Assembly: GCF_963169125.1 (NCBI RefSeq)
Contig: NC_084801.1
Coordinates: forward strand, 115,905,061-115,969,060
Direction: 5' to 3'
Origin: Humulus lupulus
Taxonomy: Eukaryota; Streptophyta; Magnoliopsida; Rosales; Cannabaceae
Length of the DNA stretch: 64,000 bases
A program made the position numbers and the translations under genes. Below the pieces are notes generated by a model. The model was not told the origin of the DNA, searched no databases, and saw nothing but the letters and a program-made list of their open reading frames with translations. Numbering within the stretch: the first letter of the stretch is position 1; every line of letters begins with the position of its first letter. Below, piece by piece: positions 8,998-20,936 of this stretch.

Positions 8998-11307
8998 CTA
9001 AGGGGCCTGCGCCGGGGGTCCCTGCGCATATCCTCCCTGGGGGGGATATGCCCGAGTCGTTCCCGGGACTGCGGGTTGTTCGGGGATTGTTGACAGGCCC
9101 GGGACTCCCACGAGCATTCTTACCCACTGGTGGAGGTGCCCCAGCTTGATGAGATTTTCAATCTCATCCTTGAGCTGCCAGCATTCATCGGCGGTGTGCC
9201 CCACATCCTTGTGATAGGCGCACCTTTTGCTGGTGTCTCTCGGATTCCTTCCCCCTTTGAACATGGGGCTAGGCTTCCGATAGTGAACCGCCTTTTCTGT
9301 TGCCAGATAGATGTTCTCCCTGGTGTCCACCAGGTTGGTGTATTCTGAATATTGGGGCTCGTAGCCCCTCTTCCCCTTCTTGACCGGCTCGGGCCGGTTC
9401 TGGCCTTTGCCCGATCGCTTCCCCCTGGAGGGGTTCACGCTCGCCTCAGTCACTCCCGTTTGTGACTGCTGGGCCACGACAGGGGCCATGCTTTGCCCCG
9501 CCGGCGCGACGCCATAACCGGAGAAGTGGGTGGATTGGGCCGGGGCGTACCCTGAAGTGGCAGGGCCGTACACCGTAGGGGTGTAGCTTACCCCAGGCGC
9601 GACGGCCGATCCCGGGGCAATGGGGGGCGCGTAGGACTGCGCCAGGAACTGTCCCCCATATCCCGGGAACGACTGGGGGACGGGCTACGGGGCCGGAGGC
9701 CACCCGAAAGCCTGGATCTGAGCTTCCTCCCAGTTGATGAATCCTTGGGCCCTCCTGATGAACTCTTCCAGGGTAGCAGCCTTGCTACGCTACATGGCAT
9801 CCCAAAGGGGGGACCCGGCCCGGATTCCGGGCTGCAGTGCCACCAGGCGCTGTCCGTCGTCCACTTTCGTCTTGGAGGCTTCTTCTGTAAAGCACTGAAT
9901 GTAGGCCCTCAGTGTCTCCGCGGGGAGTTGCTTGATATTTGTGAGAGCGCTGATCTGCATATCCATCCTCATGGCGGCCACGAACTGCTTTCGAAACGCT
10001 GACTGCAGCCCGGACCAGGATTGGATGGATCCCAGCTTAAGTCTCTTCCACCACTCTTCGGCGAGATCGCCCAAAGTGATCGAGAAGCAGAGGCACTTGC
10101 CGTCGTCACTGACATGGGCCACTGTCATGAGCCGGTTGTATCGGGAAAGATGATCCCTAGGGTCGGTGTTTCCAGTATAGGCGGTGAGGCTGGGCATCTT
10201 GAACCCCTTGGGGAGTATGGCGTCCAGGATGTACCTTGCGCAGGGCTCTTTATCCTCTTTGTCGGAGTCGGTGTCCGCGCCTTCTTGCTTGCGGACCAGG
10301 CGATCCGTGACCTTTTTCAGCGCGGCCATCTGTTCCATGAGCTGCCTGGCTGTGCCATCTTCTAGGGGGATTCTCTCGTTCCTCCTGTCGTTGATGTTGT
10401 TCCTGAGGTCGCCACTTCGGGGGAGGATCTTTTCCCTGCGGGCCCGCTCCTTCCGAGCGTTCAGCCCATCGCGTAAGTCTATCCGGGAAGTGTCGTCTCC
10501 TGAACTGAGGGCATGACGTTCTTCGTGGCGAGGCCGTTCTTGACGGTTCTTGTTAACCGAGGCACTTGGGTGCAGAGAACCTTCCCGCCCGTCTCGCCCT
10601 GGGGCGTGCCGGGGCTGTGTGTTCCGCGGCCGCGTCCCCTGCAGATCGATCGGGTGGCTTCGTCCTGGGACGGGGTGCACCTTTTCTTTCCTAGGGAGCG
10701 GCCGGGAACGGGTCCCAGCTTTTGCGACGGGGGTGGTCTTTTCCCGGGTCTTTCCACCAGCCTTCTGTCGCTCCTTGTCCGGGTTTCCTGGAGTTGGCTC
10801 AGGAAAAGGCTCCGGGGGAGGGGCTGGGATGGCTCCTTCGGGGACCCCGGCTCGCTCTCATGGAGCAGGTTGCTGCGCCTCTGGAAGTGGGCCAGTTGCG
10901 GGATTGGCTGCCGGACCCTGCGCGGCCATGAGTGCCTGCAGGGCTTGGAGAGACTCTTGCATCCGTCGATGCGCCTCCGCTTGCTCAGCGATCCTGGCTT
11001 CCTGATCCAGGACTTGCTGCCTTAGTCTGCTCACCTCCAAGTCTTGCTGATCAGGCTCTCTTTCGGGGGTCTTGGGATCCGCAACTTCGTCGTGGTACTC
11101 CCCCTCATTTTCCTCTTCATAATATTCCTCCTTGTTTTCCTCTTCGTATTCTGTCCCACCTCCGTAGTCTTGTGACTCGTCCTGGTGAGATGTTTGAGGA
11201 GGCGTGTTCTCGGGCAAATCCTGAGGGATATGCTGTGAAGTCAGCGGGTCTCTGTTGCCCTACTCTGGATTGGTAGGGTCGAAGGTTGTGCGTCGTGTGT
11301 TCACCAT
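8998..11307 (-). pseudogene. T1 gag
   Basis: Gag forms the virus-like particle. The ATG at 11307-11305, 38 bp inside the PBS, opens MVNTRRTTFDP and is broken by a stop at codon 16. The frame continues with an acidic, Glu/Tyr-rich N-terminal part and a heptad-rich stretch (LRQQVLDQEARIAEQAEAH). After a stop at 10858-10860 comes an Arg-rich part, then the capsid-like Retrotrans_gag domain (PRDHLSRYNRLM, EEWWKRLK, SWSGLQSAFRKQF). Stops at about 9790 and 9686 precede the nucleocapsid-like motif CAYHKDVGHTADECWQLKDEI. All parts stay in one frame, so the damage is nonsense mutation rather than indels. Confidence 0.85.
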
Positions 11308-11344
11308 TGTAGTAAAGGCCTGACGTTAGCACTAGCTTCCTTCA

Positions 11345-11364
11345 GCTCTCAACGAAAGCACCAA
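11345..11364 (-). other. T1 primer-binding site
   Basis: On the minus strand TTGGTGCTTTCGTTGAGAGC begins three bases inside the 5' LTR end. T2 has the same site with ATT in place of GTT. It starts with TGG, complementary to a tRNA CCA end. I do not assign the tRNA. Confidence 0.8.
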
Positions 11365-12924
11365 ACTGTTAACCGTGATTTTCGGTAACTATATTAATAA
11401 ATATTATTTAAGGGTAATTGTAATGAGAGTAGAAGATTAACACAGGGTTTCTACGTGGTTGGGGCGTTAACTAGCCTTAGTCCACGAGTCTATAGTATTT
11501 TGACAGAGTAACTATATCTTAGTTGAAGAGAGATCCTATAATGCCCCAAATTTCCTAATAAGGTTTAGGACCTTGATTAGGAGGCCGGGAGGGCCATAAT
11601 TGATTTATTATAGTATTTAATGGTTATATGCATGTTTACGTGAATTATATTATTATATGATGGTGAATGCATGCATATGGGAGTGTTTATTATTATAAGG
11701 GTATTTTGATAATTTGGCCATTGTGGGTGTAATTGTATATTTTGGGTGCGTGATTATGATTAATTAATATAGCCACATTATAAGGTGGATTGGTTCGAGC
11801 TTTTCGACATAAGACGATCATGGGATGTAAGTGTTCGGTCTAGTCATAACGGGTTTAAGTTCGGGGCTCGGGGTGAGTCTCGGGGTGAATTTAATGATTA
11901 GAGCATTACCAGGAATTAAAGGGTAATGGGATATGATTTATTGGTATTTGGGAATATTGAGAATAGCGGGAATTGGGAAGCGTTAATTATGATTAACGGG
12001 ATAAGTGAAAAGTTCCAATTCTACCCTTGAAAATGGTTCTAGAGGCTTTAAGTGACTTAAGGGTAATTTGGTCATTTGGAGTTCGGATATATATGACTTA
12101 GGAGGGCTGTAGAAAGAACAGAGCCAAAACAGGGGTTTTCATCTTCAACCCGTACATCATCCCTCACCATCTCTTCTTTGGTGTTCTTGAGGCCATCTTG
12201 TGGTTTTGAGCTAGGAAATCAAAGGTGGCAGCTAGGGAACTTGTATCAGCCATTAACGGGGATTCAAAACTGTGTTTGAGGTGAGTTTTAGTCATTGAAT
12301 TCAGGTGGTACTCTATTTTCTTCTTTAGTTTTTCAGTTTTGATTTCTTGTTGGAAGTTTGGATTTAAAGGGGTTTTGATTGATGGTTAGATTGGGTTTTG
12401 ATGAGGGGAGGTTATGGGTGATGTCTAGGGGTTTGAATGAGTGTTTGGAAGAGGTTTTGGGCTAATTTGAGGGGCTGGCTCTAAGGGAAAATGCAGGGGA
12501 CATTCTGGTGTGCGTGCTGGGTTTTCTAGGCAAAACTAGGTATTGAGCCGCGGCATGGCTGTGGTGCGCCGCGGCTCAAGGCGTCTGGCAAAGGGGGTTG
12601 CCTCTGTCTGGGGGGCGCGCCGCAGCGCAGCTAGGGCGGTTCGTGGCCCTTAAGGCCATTTTGACCCAAAAACATGTTTTTAGCTTGGGGATTCAAGCCA
12701 TAGGCCTCGGGGTTGAACCTAGTACCCGGTTAAATGGGGATTGATGTCCCGGAGGCTAGATATTTGTTTGGGAACTTATGTTGATCATTTTTATTGATGG
12801 TATCTTATATTTGGTTATGACTAGGTGACCGCTAAGGGACTAAAAGTTTATCGTTCTCAAAGGTCGTTTCTTTTATTAATTCTCTTTCGAACCCAAGGTA
12901 AGAAAACTGCACCCTGTATATATG

Positions 12925-13130
12925 TGACATGCATGGTTATCCTTGATGCATGTTGGTTGATTATTGAATGTGACATGCATGGCTATGATTGATGCATGTT
13001 GGATGTTTAAATGTAAACATTGATAGCATAATGAATGCCTGGCAATCTTGCCCATTTGCACATGATTATTATTGAGGCATGTTGGACGATTAAGTGTGAT
13101 GCATGTGATGCACGAGAAACATATGATTAG
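12925..13130. repeat. Degenerate GATGCATGTTGG repeats inside family S copy 1
   Basis: TGACATGCATGG and GATGCATGTTGG alternate with irregular spacing of roughly 55-60 bp, at about 12926, 12950, 12970, 12994 and 13074. They are imperfect inverted partners around ATGCAT. They occur in this copy of the LTR only. Confidence 0.55.
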
Positions 13131-13296
13131 GGCATGCCATGAATGATGAATATGAGATTGGTCAGAGCTTGAGTCTCTGGGTTTGTGCATGATCATGATT
13201 ATGCTAGCAACTGTTTAGTAATCATGCTGAATGCCCTACTCTTGGATAACTGGCATATGATACATATTGATAGCATTACTTACTTGTGCATGGTAC

Positions 13297-13512
13297 TGAC
13301 TAATTAATCAGATTTGGCAAAGGGGCTAGTATCAACTGTGAAGCTGTGACTCATTAGTCAGGTTCGGCAGTGGTACTGGGCACTGGTCACGTTGCGCTGA
13401 CTCATCAGTCAGAATTGGCAAAGGTGTTAGTATCAACTGTGAAGCTGTGACTTATTAGTCAGGTTCGGCAGTGATACTGGACACTGGTCACATAGCGCTG
13501 ACTCATTAGTCA
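13297..13512. repeat. Five evenly spaced TGACT-AGTCA palindromes (50-51 bp period)
   Basis: The palindromes start at 13297, 13347, 13398, 13448 and 13499. Most read TGACTCATTAGTCA or close variants. A larger 101 bp unit is duplicated (13311 and 13412). TGACTCA is a bZIP/GCN4-type recognition sequence, so a regulatory array is possible, but this is inference. Confidence 0.75.
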
Positions 13513-14891
13513 GAACAGCCTTAGCGTGTATCACGCAAGCCAACAAAGATTAGATCTAATCGACCATCAGCATTGAATGACTCAAAGAGCATTAATGCCA
13601 GACCGACCTCGAGGGTCGATGAATGAAATAAGTGCTTGGAGGCTAGTGGCTTACCTAGCAGCCACTCTCCCTCTTGAACCATGTGATGTTCACTCATTGG
13701 TTTGGTAGTTTTATGCTCAGTGTGATTATAATGATGATCACTTGATAATGTTTATGTATAGTGTTATGTTTTCTTGCTGGGCTTCGGCTCACGGGTGCTA
13801 CGTGGTGCAGGTAAAGGCAAGAGGAAGCTGAACCATCCTTGAGTTGGAGAGCTTAGGTGATTATGTGTACATATGCAGCTGCTCATCCGCCACGACCGAG
13901 GTTTAAAGTGGAACTAGGGTTGAACCCTGTTTTGCCGCTTAGAACGGCCTGTTGTAAATATTTTTCTGTAATAGACTTTGAAATTATACTTTCGGGATCC
14001 CAATGTATATATTAAACGTTCTAGTGAAACGTTACATCTTAACCAAAGTTTTTTAATCCCTAAATCGCTAATCATACCTAGATCACGATTTTGGCCAAAT
14101 GACTCGATTAGCGAGTTTAGCACTGTTTACAAGGCACACCGTAACGGTCCCTGGAGTTTGGGGCGTTACAGATCCCTTTTGCAGTGTTCTATGGCCTGTA
14201 TTTATAAGCTTATGGGAACACTGGGTTTGGGCCGGGTATGACCCGGGCCCATCAGAGACACGGGTATTCTTGGCCTTTCTAGTGGAAGCCCAATACAAAA
14301 GATACAACATACATGAATTCCAGATCAGCTAAGGCCCAATACATTGGCTCAAGAGCTATATCTCGCCCGAAAAAACGGCGCTTTTGGTCTAGACACTTCG
14401 AGTTACGAGGCAGATTCAGGAGACAAGACCAGTCAGAGTACTTGGCAGCGCAGACTTGAAACAACGTCGTGCAATCCCGAGGTGGCCTTTTCCGCAGGTG
14501 AAAAGTGGGGACAACGCCCACGCGAAGTGGGGCGGCTTCAGGTTCCTGGACGCTTGGCCCCTCAAACGGGGGACGATGTGATCCGGGTCTGTTTACCTTT
14601 GTCCCTCTTCATTTACTGCAGGCCCGGACCGTACCAGGGTCCGGGACCATGACGCGTATGTCGTGGGGGTTCGAACGATCTGCACGTCTCCCGGATGACC
14701 GTCCCGGAGGACGGAACCCGGAGGACCATGCCGGACCCCCCAAATGGGCCCAAACATGCACCCCCGGCCCATACCCCTCCTCTCGGACATTTCTGTACCA
14801 AGAGGCCTTGGGCCGGGCCCGTATTCTTACACTGCCCCTGACAATGGGCCTGGATGAAGGTCCCGAGTCCATGCAGGAAATGGGGATAACA

Positions 14892-15680
14892 GGTACATTG
14901 TGCAATTGTTGGGCTCAAAATGGTGCAGGGGGCTAGCTGGTGTACGGCTGGGGGCATCAGGCGTGGGATGAAGCTTTTGTTTGCTGGAGTGACTATTGGG
15001 CCTGGGGAGTGAGGAAGGAGGCAGTTGGCTAAAATGGTGGGCCGGCTGGAGAAAGGAAGGCCCAGGCGGGCTGGGGTGGAGATGAGGCATCTGGGGGCTT
15101 CTTGCTGAGGCTGGGTGAAAGCCGTGGGGAAGCTTCGGCTGGTGTTGTTCTGGAGACGTGGCTGGAAGGAGCTGGCTGAGGAGGGAGGGCCGAAGGGTGC
15201 TGAGCTACGGGCTAGGCTGGGCTGGGAGCTGAGGGAGGTGTGGCCCAGTACTGCTGATGCCATTTCCTTTGCCTCTCTCTCAAAAATGCCACTTCTTTCT
15301 TTTGATTTCCTTTAAACAAAAAAAATGCAAATTAATTTCTATAAAATAGTATAAATTAACTTCAAATACAATATTTTCAAAATGCAAATATATCTCATTA
15401 ATTTAAAGAAAATATTAATTTAAACTTAATTTGTTGACACTTAAGTTGAATAAATATGCATTTATTTTTACCACTAAACACACAACAACAATTCAAATAA
15501 TTAAACTACAACATATTACAACATAATAACTATAAAAACACACAAAAATATATAAAATCAAAATAAACCCAATAAATTCAAAATTACTTTAAAACTTAAT
15601 AAATCAATTAAAAACTCAAGAATTAAGCAACAATTAGCACATAAAAAGTGGTAAAATAACTCTATTTTGTAGAGTTATCA
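14892..15680 (-). mobile_element. D left (3') LTR, right part only
   Basis: This matches the last 0.8 kb of D's right LTR. It ends GAGTTATCA at 15680, and CACCCCCAAACTTAAT follows. Read on the minus strand that is a purine-rich tract directly before the LTR, as a polypurine tract should be. The 216-codon minus frame at 14613-15263 crosses the T1/D boundary and is not a gene. Confidence 0.8.
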
Positions 15681-17571
15681 CACCCCCAAACTTAATATTT
15701 TGCTAGTCCTCGAGTAAAAGAAAAATTAAAAACACACACATTTTTTTTTAATTGGTGATGTCAAATATTTTCGCCAAAAATTACATAATGGAAATAGTTC
15801 AAAGAAAATCACAAATAAAAGTAAAGCTTATGTAATTAATTTGAAAAATTAAAATTGTTTTCAAAATAGATATTCAACATGCAAACACAAATCTATCATC
15901 ATGAGAAAATTAGACAAGCTTATGCAACCAAAAATAAATTAAATCTGAAGAAACATATTTTTTTTTATATAAATCTCATAAATTTGGTTCTCTTATCTCT
16001 CTCCACTAATGTAGAATAAAACATTATCTAAAATCAATAAAACTTTAATAGGCTTGTAATGTGGTTAGGCAAAATGGTGAGCTAAAAGATATTGAAATTG
16101 GCTTAACTTACTAGTTGCTAACTTCGATTCTTTCATAACCATTTTCAACAATTTTTTTATACATTCCAAGTACACCACCATGCTTCAAAATAATTATTTT
16201 CACCATTTGTATTCTTTTTTTTTTCAAGTCACTATTTTTTTTTTCAATTCACAAACATATATTTATTCTTTTTTTTTAATGTGACTTTCTGAACTTCTTT
16301 CCAAAACTTGAGTAACTTTTTTAACATAAACAATAATGACCATTTACTCATGATGTAAGGAATGAATTTTGTAGAAACATGCAACTCCAAAGGTGGGTGA
16401 AACAAGAATGGCTTGTGTTTGGCTCAAATTGGTGACTTAAGGAATATTATGTGTAATGGTGATTATATAGAAAATCTCAAACGTTCCAAAAATTGCCTAA
16501 AATCATTTCCTAAATAATGTATTTTCAAGGATTTCGTCTCAAGAGATAATCAAGCAAATTCTATGATTTTTTAATTTTTTTTAGAGATTTAAAGAATTTA
16601 ATGTTTAAATAAATTTTGTCCAAATATCACAATAAGTCAAATAGAATAGAAAAATGTCATAAAAAAAAATTCTAACTCAAAAATTAAAAACAAAGCTTAA
16701 GATTTATTTATATTTTTCTAAGAACTAAGAATAATTTCAATCATAATTCTTATCATCGGAAAATGAAAATCACCAATATTTATTTTTCAAACAAAACAAA
16801 GAAAATATTTTTTTTTTAATTTTACAACAAATGAAAAACATGCAAAAACACAAAGAAAAACACATACACACTACCACCAAACTTAAATGAAACATTGTCC
16901 TCAATGTTTAATAAAATGGAAAAAATTAAGAACTACTCCCTTTGATGTATGCTTCCTTGATTTGGCTCCTTTGTTTTCTTCTCTTCTATTCTTTTTTATT
17001 TTTTGGGCAAGAAGTTTCCTTCAAGCTTTTGAAAAACATGAAATAAAAACACACAACAAAAGTGAAAATAAAATGAAACATGAAAAGTATGGGTTGCCTT
17101 CCACAAAGCGCTTTAGTTTATAGTCTTTAGCTTGACTATAATTTTTTTTTCTTTCAACCTACACCAATCAATGGTGTAAAATTTCATTAGTAGGGTAAGT
17201 TATGACTTTAGTGCAAATGCCATAAATAATAATTGATAACATTACACCTACAAGAAAATTAGAAATATGCAATTTTAATGGAATATCAATAAAATACGAA
17301 AATTGCATATCTATATTAGGTTCCTTTTCATTTTGAGTAAATATACAAATTTGTTCAATTATGGGCTCATGAGATACAATAATATATTTTTCATTTTTCT
17401 CATGAGCCTCGAAAATTATTTCATCCAACTCTTTTGTTTCATTAGGGGGTTGTATGCATATTACAAGTTCTTCAACAACTTCATTCTCTTTTTCATTTTC
17501 AATTTTTCTACTTGGATTGGGAATGGATTGGTTGGGATAAACTTGTTTTTTTGACTCTATAACAGTTGCAA

Positions 17572-20037
17572 TGTAACGCCCTACTACCTTAGAGCCGTTA
17601 CCAAGTGAGTTTTAAGACAGAACAGTGTGCAATGAACTCGCTAACCGAGGTTTTTAAAACAAAAGTGTGACTAATAAAAAGTTAAGGCTGTAATCTTTGA
17701 AAATGCGTCGTTTCATTAAAACTTCTAGTATTAAACATTTGGGATCCCAAAATAAGGTTCGAAAACTATTTACATCTTGAAATAAGCTTACAGTTGATTA
17801 GTTATAAAAATCATAGATTATTACAGCCATTTCTCGTAAAAACCCCCAACCAAAGCAGTCGGGCAGGCCAAACATGTACGCGTCGCTTCACGCTCTCCGT
17901 ACTCATGGTTGGTTGACTCAGTCATTGCCCTTACCTGCAACACAGAGCACCCGTGAGCCGAAGCCCAGCAAGAAAACTCATGCAGAACATAACATATGCA
18001 ATTTATACAGTTTATCATATCAGATAATCCACAGATAAACAAGTTAACCATTAGACTAAGCAAACATGGCCATGCCACCCCAGAAGCCTTACCAAAGCCT
18101 GGGGTCTCGGTCCTCACCGTAGGGATATCACATGTATCCCCTGGGTCCTGCACTGACTATAAGCATCCCATGTGCTAAGTGTTACTTCCGGCCCCGCTGC
18201 CGTTCTCGGCCTTGCCGCCCTCGGCCATAGCCGTTCATTTCACTATAATCACACATATAGTATATCTCAAAATAACATTCAAACAAATATCAATTCATTT
18301 AAATATGCACCCTAAAATGTAATGCAATATAGGGCCGTGCCCTGCAATCATCTCATCATGCAACATGCAATATAGGGCCATGCCCCGCAATCACACTATG
18401 GGCCCATGCCCCATCCTACGGGTGTTATAGTTTTCTTACCTTTCCAATCAATAGCTTAGATCACCTGACTCCTTGAGCACGATCCCACTCGAGCCTTAGC
18501 GCACACCTAGGCACAAACATAGGTCAAAGTCAACACCGAACCCCAAGTCCGAATACCTAGCCTCGGGACCAATCCCGAGCCCCCGGGAAGTCCTAAATCC
18601 CCAAAACAAAGTGGCGGAATCGAGCCCCGAACCCTAGGTCAAAATCCCTCATCAAAAACCCAAAAATCGACTTCTGTGAACAGTGCATCGCTACAGCGCT
18701 CTAAAGAGGGCGCTGTAGCGCTACATGCAGAACACAGCCCCCAGAACAGGGGCTAGCGCTACAGCGCCCACTGACTAGCGCTGTAGCGCTAGTTGTAGCC
18801 CAGCAGAACCCAAAAATCGCATCATGCGATTTCCTTCAACCAATTCAACCCCAAACTTATCCAAACCTTTTCCAAACCCAAAATCAAGCTTATAAACACC
18901 TCACACTCATCCCAAGCATCCCAAGAACTCAAAACCCAAGCACATTCAACCCAAATCTCAAAATTCACCATGAACAACCCTAAACCCAGATATTCAATCA
19001 ACAACAAAGTTAAAGGCTTAGAATTCTTACCATTGATGCAAATTTCGACCTTGATTCAACCCTAGACCTCCTTAGCTTGTTCATCCTCAAAGCTTTCCCA
19101 GAAATTCCCTAAAATTCCCATCAACTCAGCTCAAAACACAACTCAAACCATCAAAACCCTTAAACTGAAATCTCTAAAAACTTACCTCAAAAGTTGATGT
19201 GTTCTTGCTAATCCTTGCCAAATCTTCAAGTATAACCTTAAGATTCTTGATGCTCAGCCTATCCTAGCTCTCCACTGAGCTTTGCCCCAAGAAAAACGGA
19301 GAGGAATGGTGCAAGAATGCACAAACCGAACCTTGAGGAAAACCCCTCTGTTTTCCCTCTTTTCTTTCTTTCCTTTTTCTTTCTTTTCTTTCTTTCTCTC
19401 CACAGCCAACACACTTCTCTATAAATCCCACTAAGTGAATAAAGCCTCATAAATAAATCTCTAAAAGCCAAATGACCAAAATGCCCTCCCTATTAATTCT
19501 AAATCCTTTTGTCCAAGTAGGGCCCTTTTAGTCATTTACCCAATTCCCGCTAATCCTCAAGTATCTCTAATATTTTCCCATTGCTTTCCAACACCTGATA
19601 AATCACCAAATAAGTATCCCCCATCATCAAAAATAAATCTCAATCTATTCTCTGAATTCCTGCTTATACCCCCAGGCTCGCCCCGAGTCGGGTATAAATT
19701 CCCGCCATGACTTTTCCGCTAGCCTGCTCACTGGGATCGTCTCGAGTCACAAATCACAGATACACCCACATACCACTGTGGTCTCAACAATCATCACATA
19801 TCAATACTTTTATGCCCAACATGGCCAAAATTACAATTATGCCCTTCTAACACGATCCGGGCCTGCATGCATACTAATATACATAGTCATGCATCTCAGA
19901 TAAACAAATAGTCATATAACATGCTTTAAATAATAATCATGCATTAAACTCATCAAAGTCACACATAAATCCCATCATGCCCTCCTGGCACGCTAATCAA
20001 GGCCCTTAAGCCTTATCAGCGGATTTGGGTCGTTACA
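17572..20037 (-). mobile_element. Family S solo LTR (copy 2) with TGCAA target duplication
   Basis: The copy is 2466 bp, from TGTAACGCCCTA to GGGTCGTTACA. It is flanked by TGCAA at 17567-17571 and 20038-20042. It is the reverse-complement relative of the copy at 54421-56801 and shares its inner blocks. The orientation is set by a donor-like CAG/GTAAGG motif and a TATA-like stretch downstream of the TG end in the plus-oriented copies. GC-rich palindromes built from TAGCGCTACAGCGC lie at about 18685-18800. There is no coding sequence. Confidence 0.93.
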
Positions 20038-20507
20038 TGCAAGTTGTCCTACTATTGTCTCAATTTTTTAGAGTGACTGAGACTGGGCTAGTAAGATTTG
20101 GTAGGTTGATTGCATGAACTGTTGTAGGGTATCCTCTAAAGATAGGCTCGTTTCTTGTTTAATGGGATATGATAGGTCAGATTGGGTATGACTTTGATTA
20201 TGCATGTTGAATTCATGCCCTATTGGAGACTAGGTATGACTCCATGAAAAATTTGGATTATAGGTGGGGGCAAATGGGATATCAAAGGATTCACCATAAT
20301 CATGCATATCATTAGTTTCTCCATAATTTAAATTTGATTGCACATAATAGTTGTACTCAGAATTCCAACTCTAATTAAAATGATTCATATGGTAAATACT
20401 AAATGACAACAAATATATATATATATATTTAATGACAATTAAGGTAAAAAGAACAAGAAAATAAAATTAAGAGAACAAAAACAAAGTTAAGATATTAAAC
20501 AAAATTT

Positions 20508-20730
20508 AGGAGGCACAAGTGCCATCAACTAATAACAATATAATAAAATAAAAAGTTAGGAGGCACAAATGTCGTCAACTAACAAAGATATAAACGAAAT
20601 AAAATTATAACAAAGTTAGGAGGCATAAGTGCCATCAACTATAAAAATTAAAAGGATAGATAGGAGGCACAAGTGTCGTCAACTATAAAAATTAAAAAAA
20701 ATAGATAGGAGGCACAAGTGCCGTCAACTA
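20508..20730. repeat. Five copies of a 24 bp hairpin core in D
   Basis: The core AGGAGGCACAAGTGCCGTCA plus ACTA starts at 20508, 20558, 20618, 20662 and 20707, separated by AT-rich spacers of 20-36 bp. GGCAC AA GTGCC inside it is an inverted repeat. The cores are better conserved than the spacers. The array lies about 200-430 bp inside the PBS end. Confidence 0.85.
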
Positions 20731-20936
20731 TAAAACCATAAATAAAAATATATAAGTAAGTTTTTTTATGGGTGGTAGAACCGTCCCAAATTTTCTTTTT
20801 ATCTTTTTTTTTTAGTTTTATATAAATATATATTTTTTATTTTTGAATATATAGTTTTTTTTTTCTAAGTGCAAAAATTAAAATAACTAGTAGAAGAATT
20901 TACTAACCTTGAGATAAATTTCGTTTACTTTCTTGC

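Larger units (their letters stand above)
11537..14170 (+). mobile_element. Family S solo LTR (copy 1) with GATCC target duplication
   Basis: The copy is 2634 bp, flanked by GATCC at 11532-11536 and 14171-14175. The start reads TATAATGCCCC where relatives read TGTAACGCCC, so the terminal TG has decayed. The end is GGGGCGTTACA. It shares its beginning, its end and the block GGCTTCGGCTCACGGGTGCT (from about 13783) with the copies at 17572, 40548 and 54421. Long LTRs with TGTAACRCCC ends recall Tekay/Del chromoviruses, but no internal region is present to confirm the lineage. Short open frames (12876-13196, 13914-14310) are not supported as genes. Confidence 0.88.
1..14891 (-). mobile_element. 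Tat-lineage Ty3/gypsy LTR retrotransposon T1 (3' LTR off-window)
   Basis: The minus-strand order is 5' LTR (11367-14891), primer-binding site, gag, protease, reverse transcriptase, two RNase H domains, integrase. A plus-strand gene follows towards the missing 3' LTR. This order, the dual RNase H and the antisense extra gene are characteristics of the Tat lineage (Grande, Retand, Ogre relatives). The LTR ends TGTTA...TAACA are visible at 11367 and 14891. The base after 14891 begins GGTAC, the expected right half of a 5 bp target duplication. The matching left half is off-window. T1 lies inside the left LTR of element D, because D's intact right LTR runs through the equivalent point without a break. 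About ten in-frame stops and an integrase deletion make T1 non-autonomous. Confidence 0.9.
11367..14891 (-). mobile_element. T1 5' LTR, split by a solo LTR
   Basis: Outer LTR parts are 11367-11536 and 14171-14891, about 886 bp when the insertion and its duplicated 5 bp are removed. Termini are TGTTAACC and GGATAACA. A minus-strand TATAAATA (plus-strand 14199-14206) is the likely gag-pol promoter. The solo LTR at 11537-14170 lies between this TATA box and gag, so any transcript must cross 2.6 kb of foreign DNA. Confidence 0.88.

Noticed and set aside
10513..11025. 170-codon plus-strand frame opposite gag
   Set aside because: It is a mirror frame of the gag coding sequence, with no family likeness.
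11537..14170. Family S elements as DNA transposons because their ends TGTAACGCCC and GGGCGTTACA are inverted
   Set aside because: 5 bp duplications, TG/CA ends and only a short terminal inverted stretch fit LTRs better. No transposase and no longer inverted arms are seen.
14613..15263. 216-codon minus-strand frame
   Set aside because: It crosses the T1 LTR end at 14891 and continues into element D, so it is an accident of insertion.
17821..18153. Matching frames in two places (17821-18153 minus and 56231-56551 plus), which could suggest a conserved small protein
   Set aside because: They are equivalent segments of two family S LTRs. Similarity extends evenly outside the frame, and the copies at 11537 and 40548 do not keep it open.
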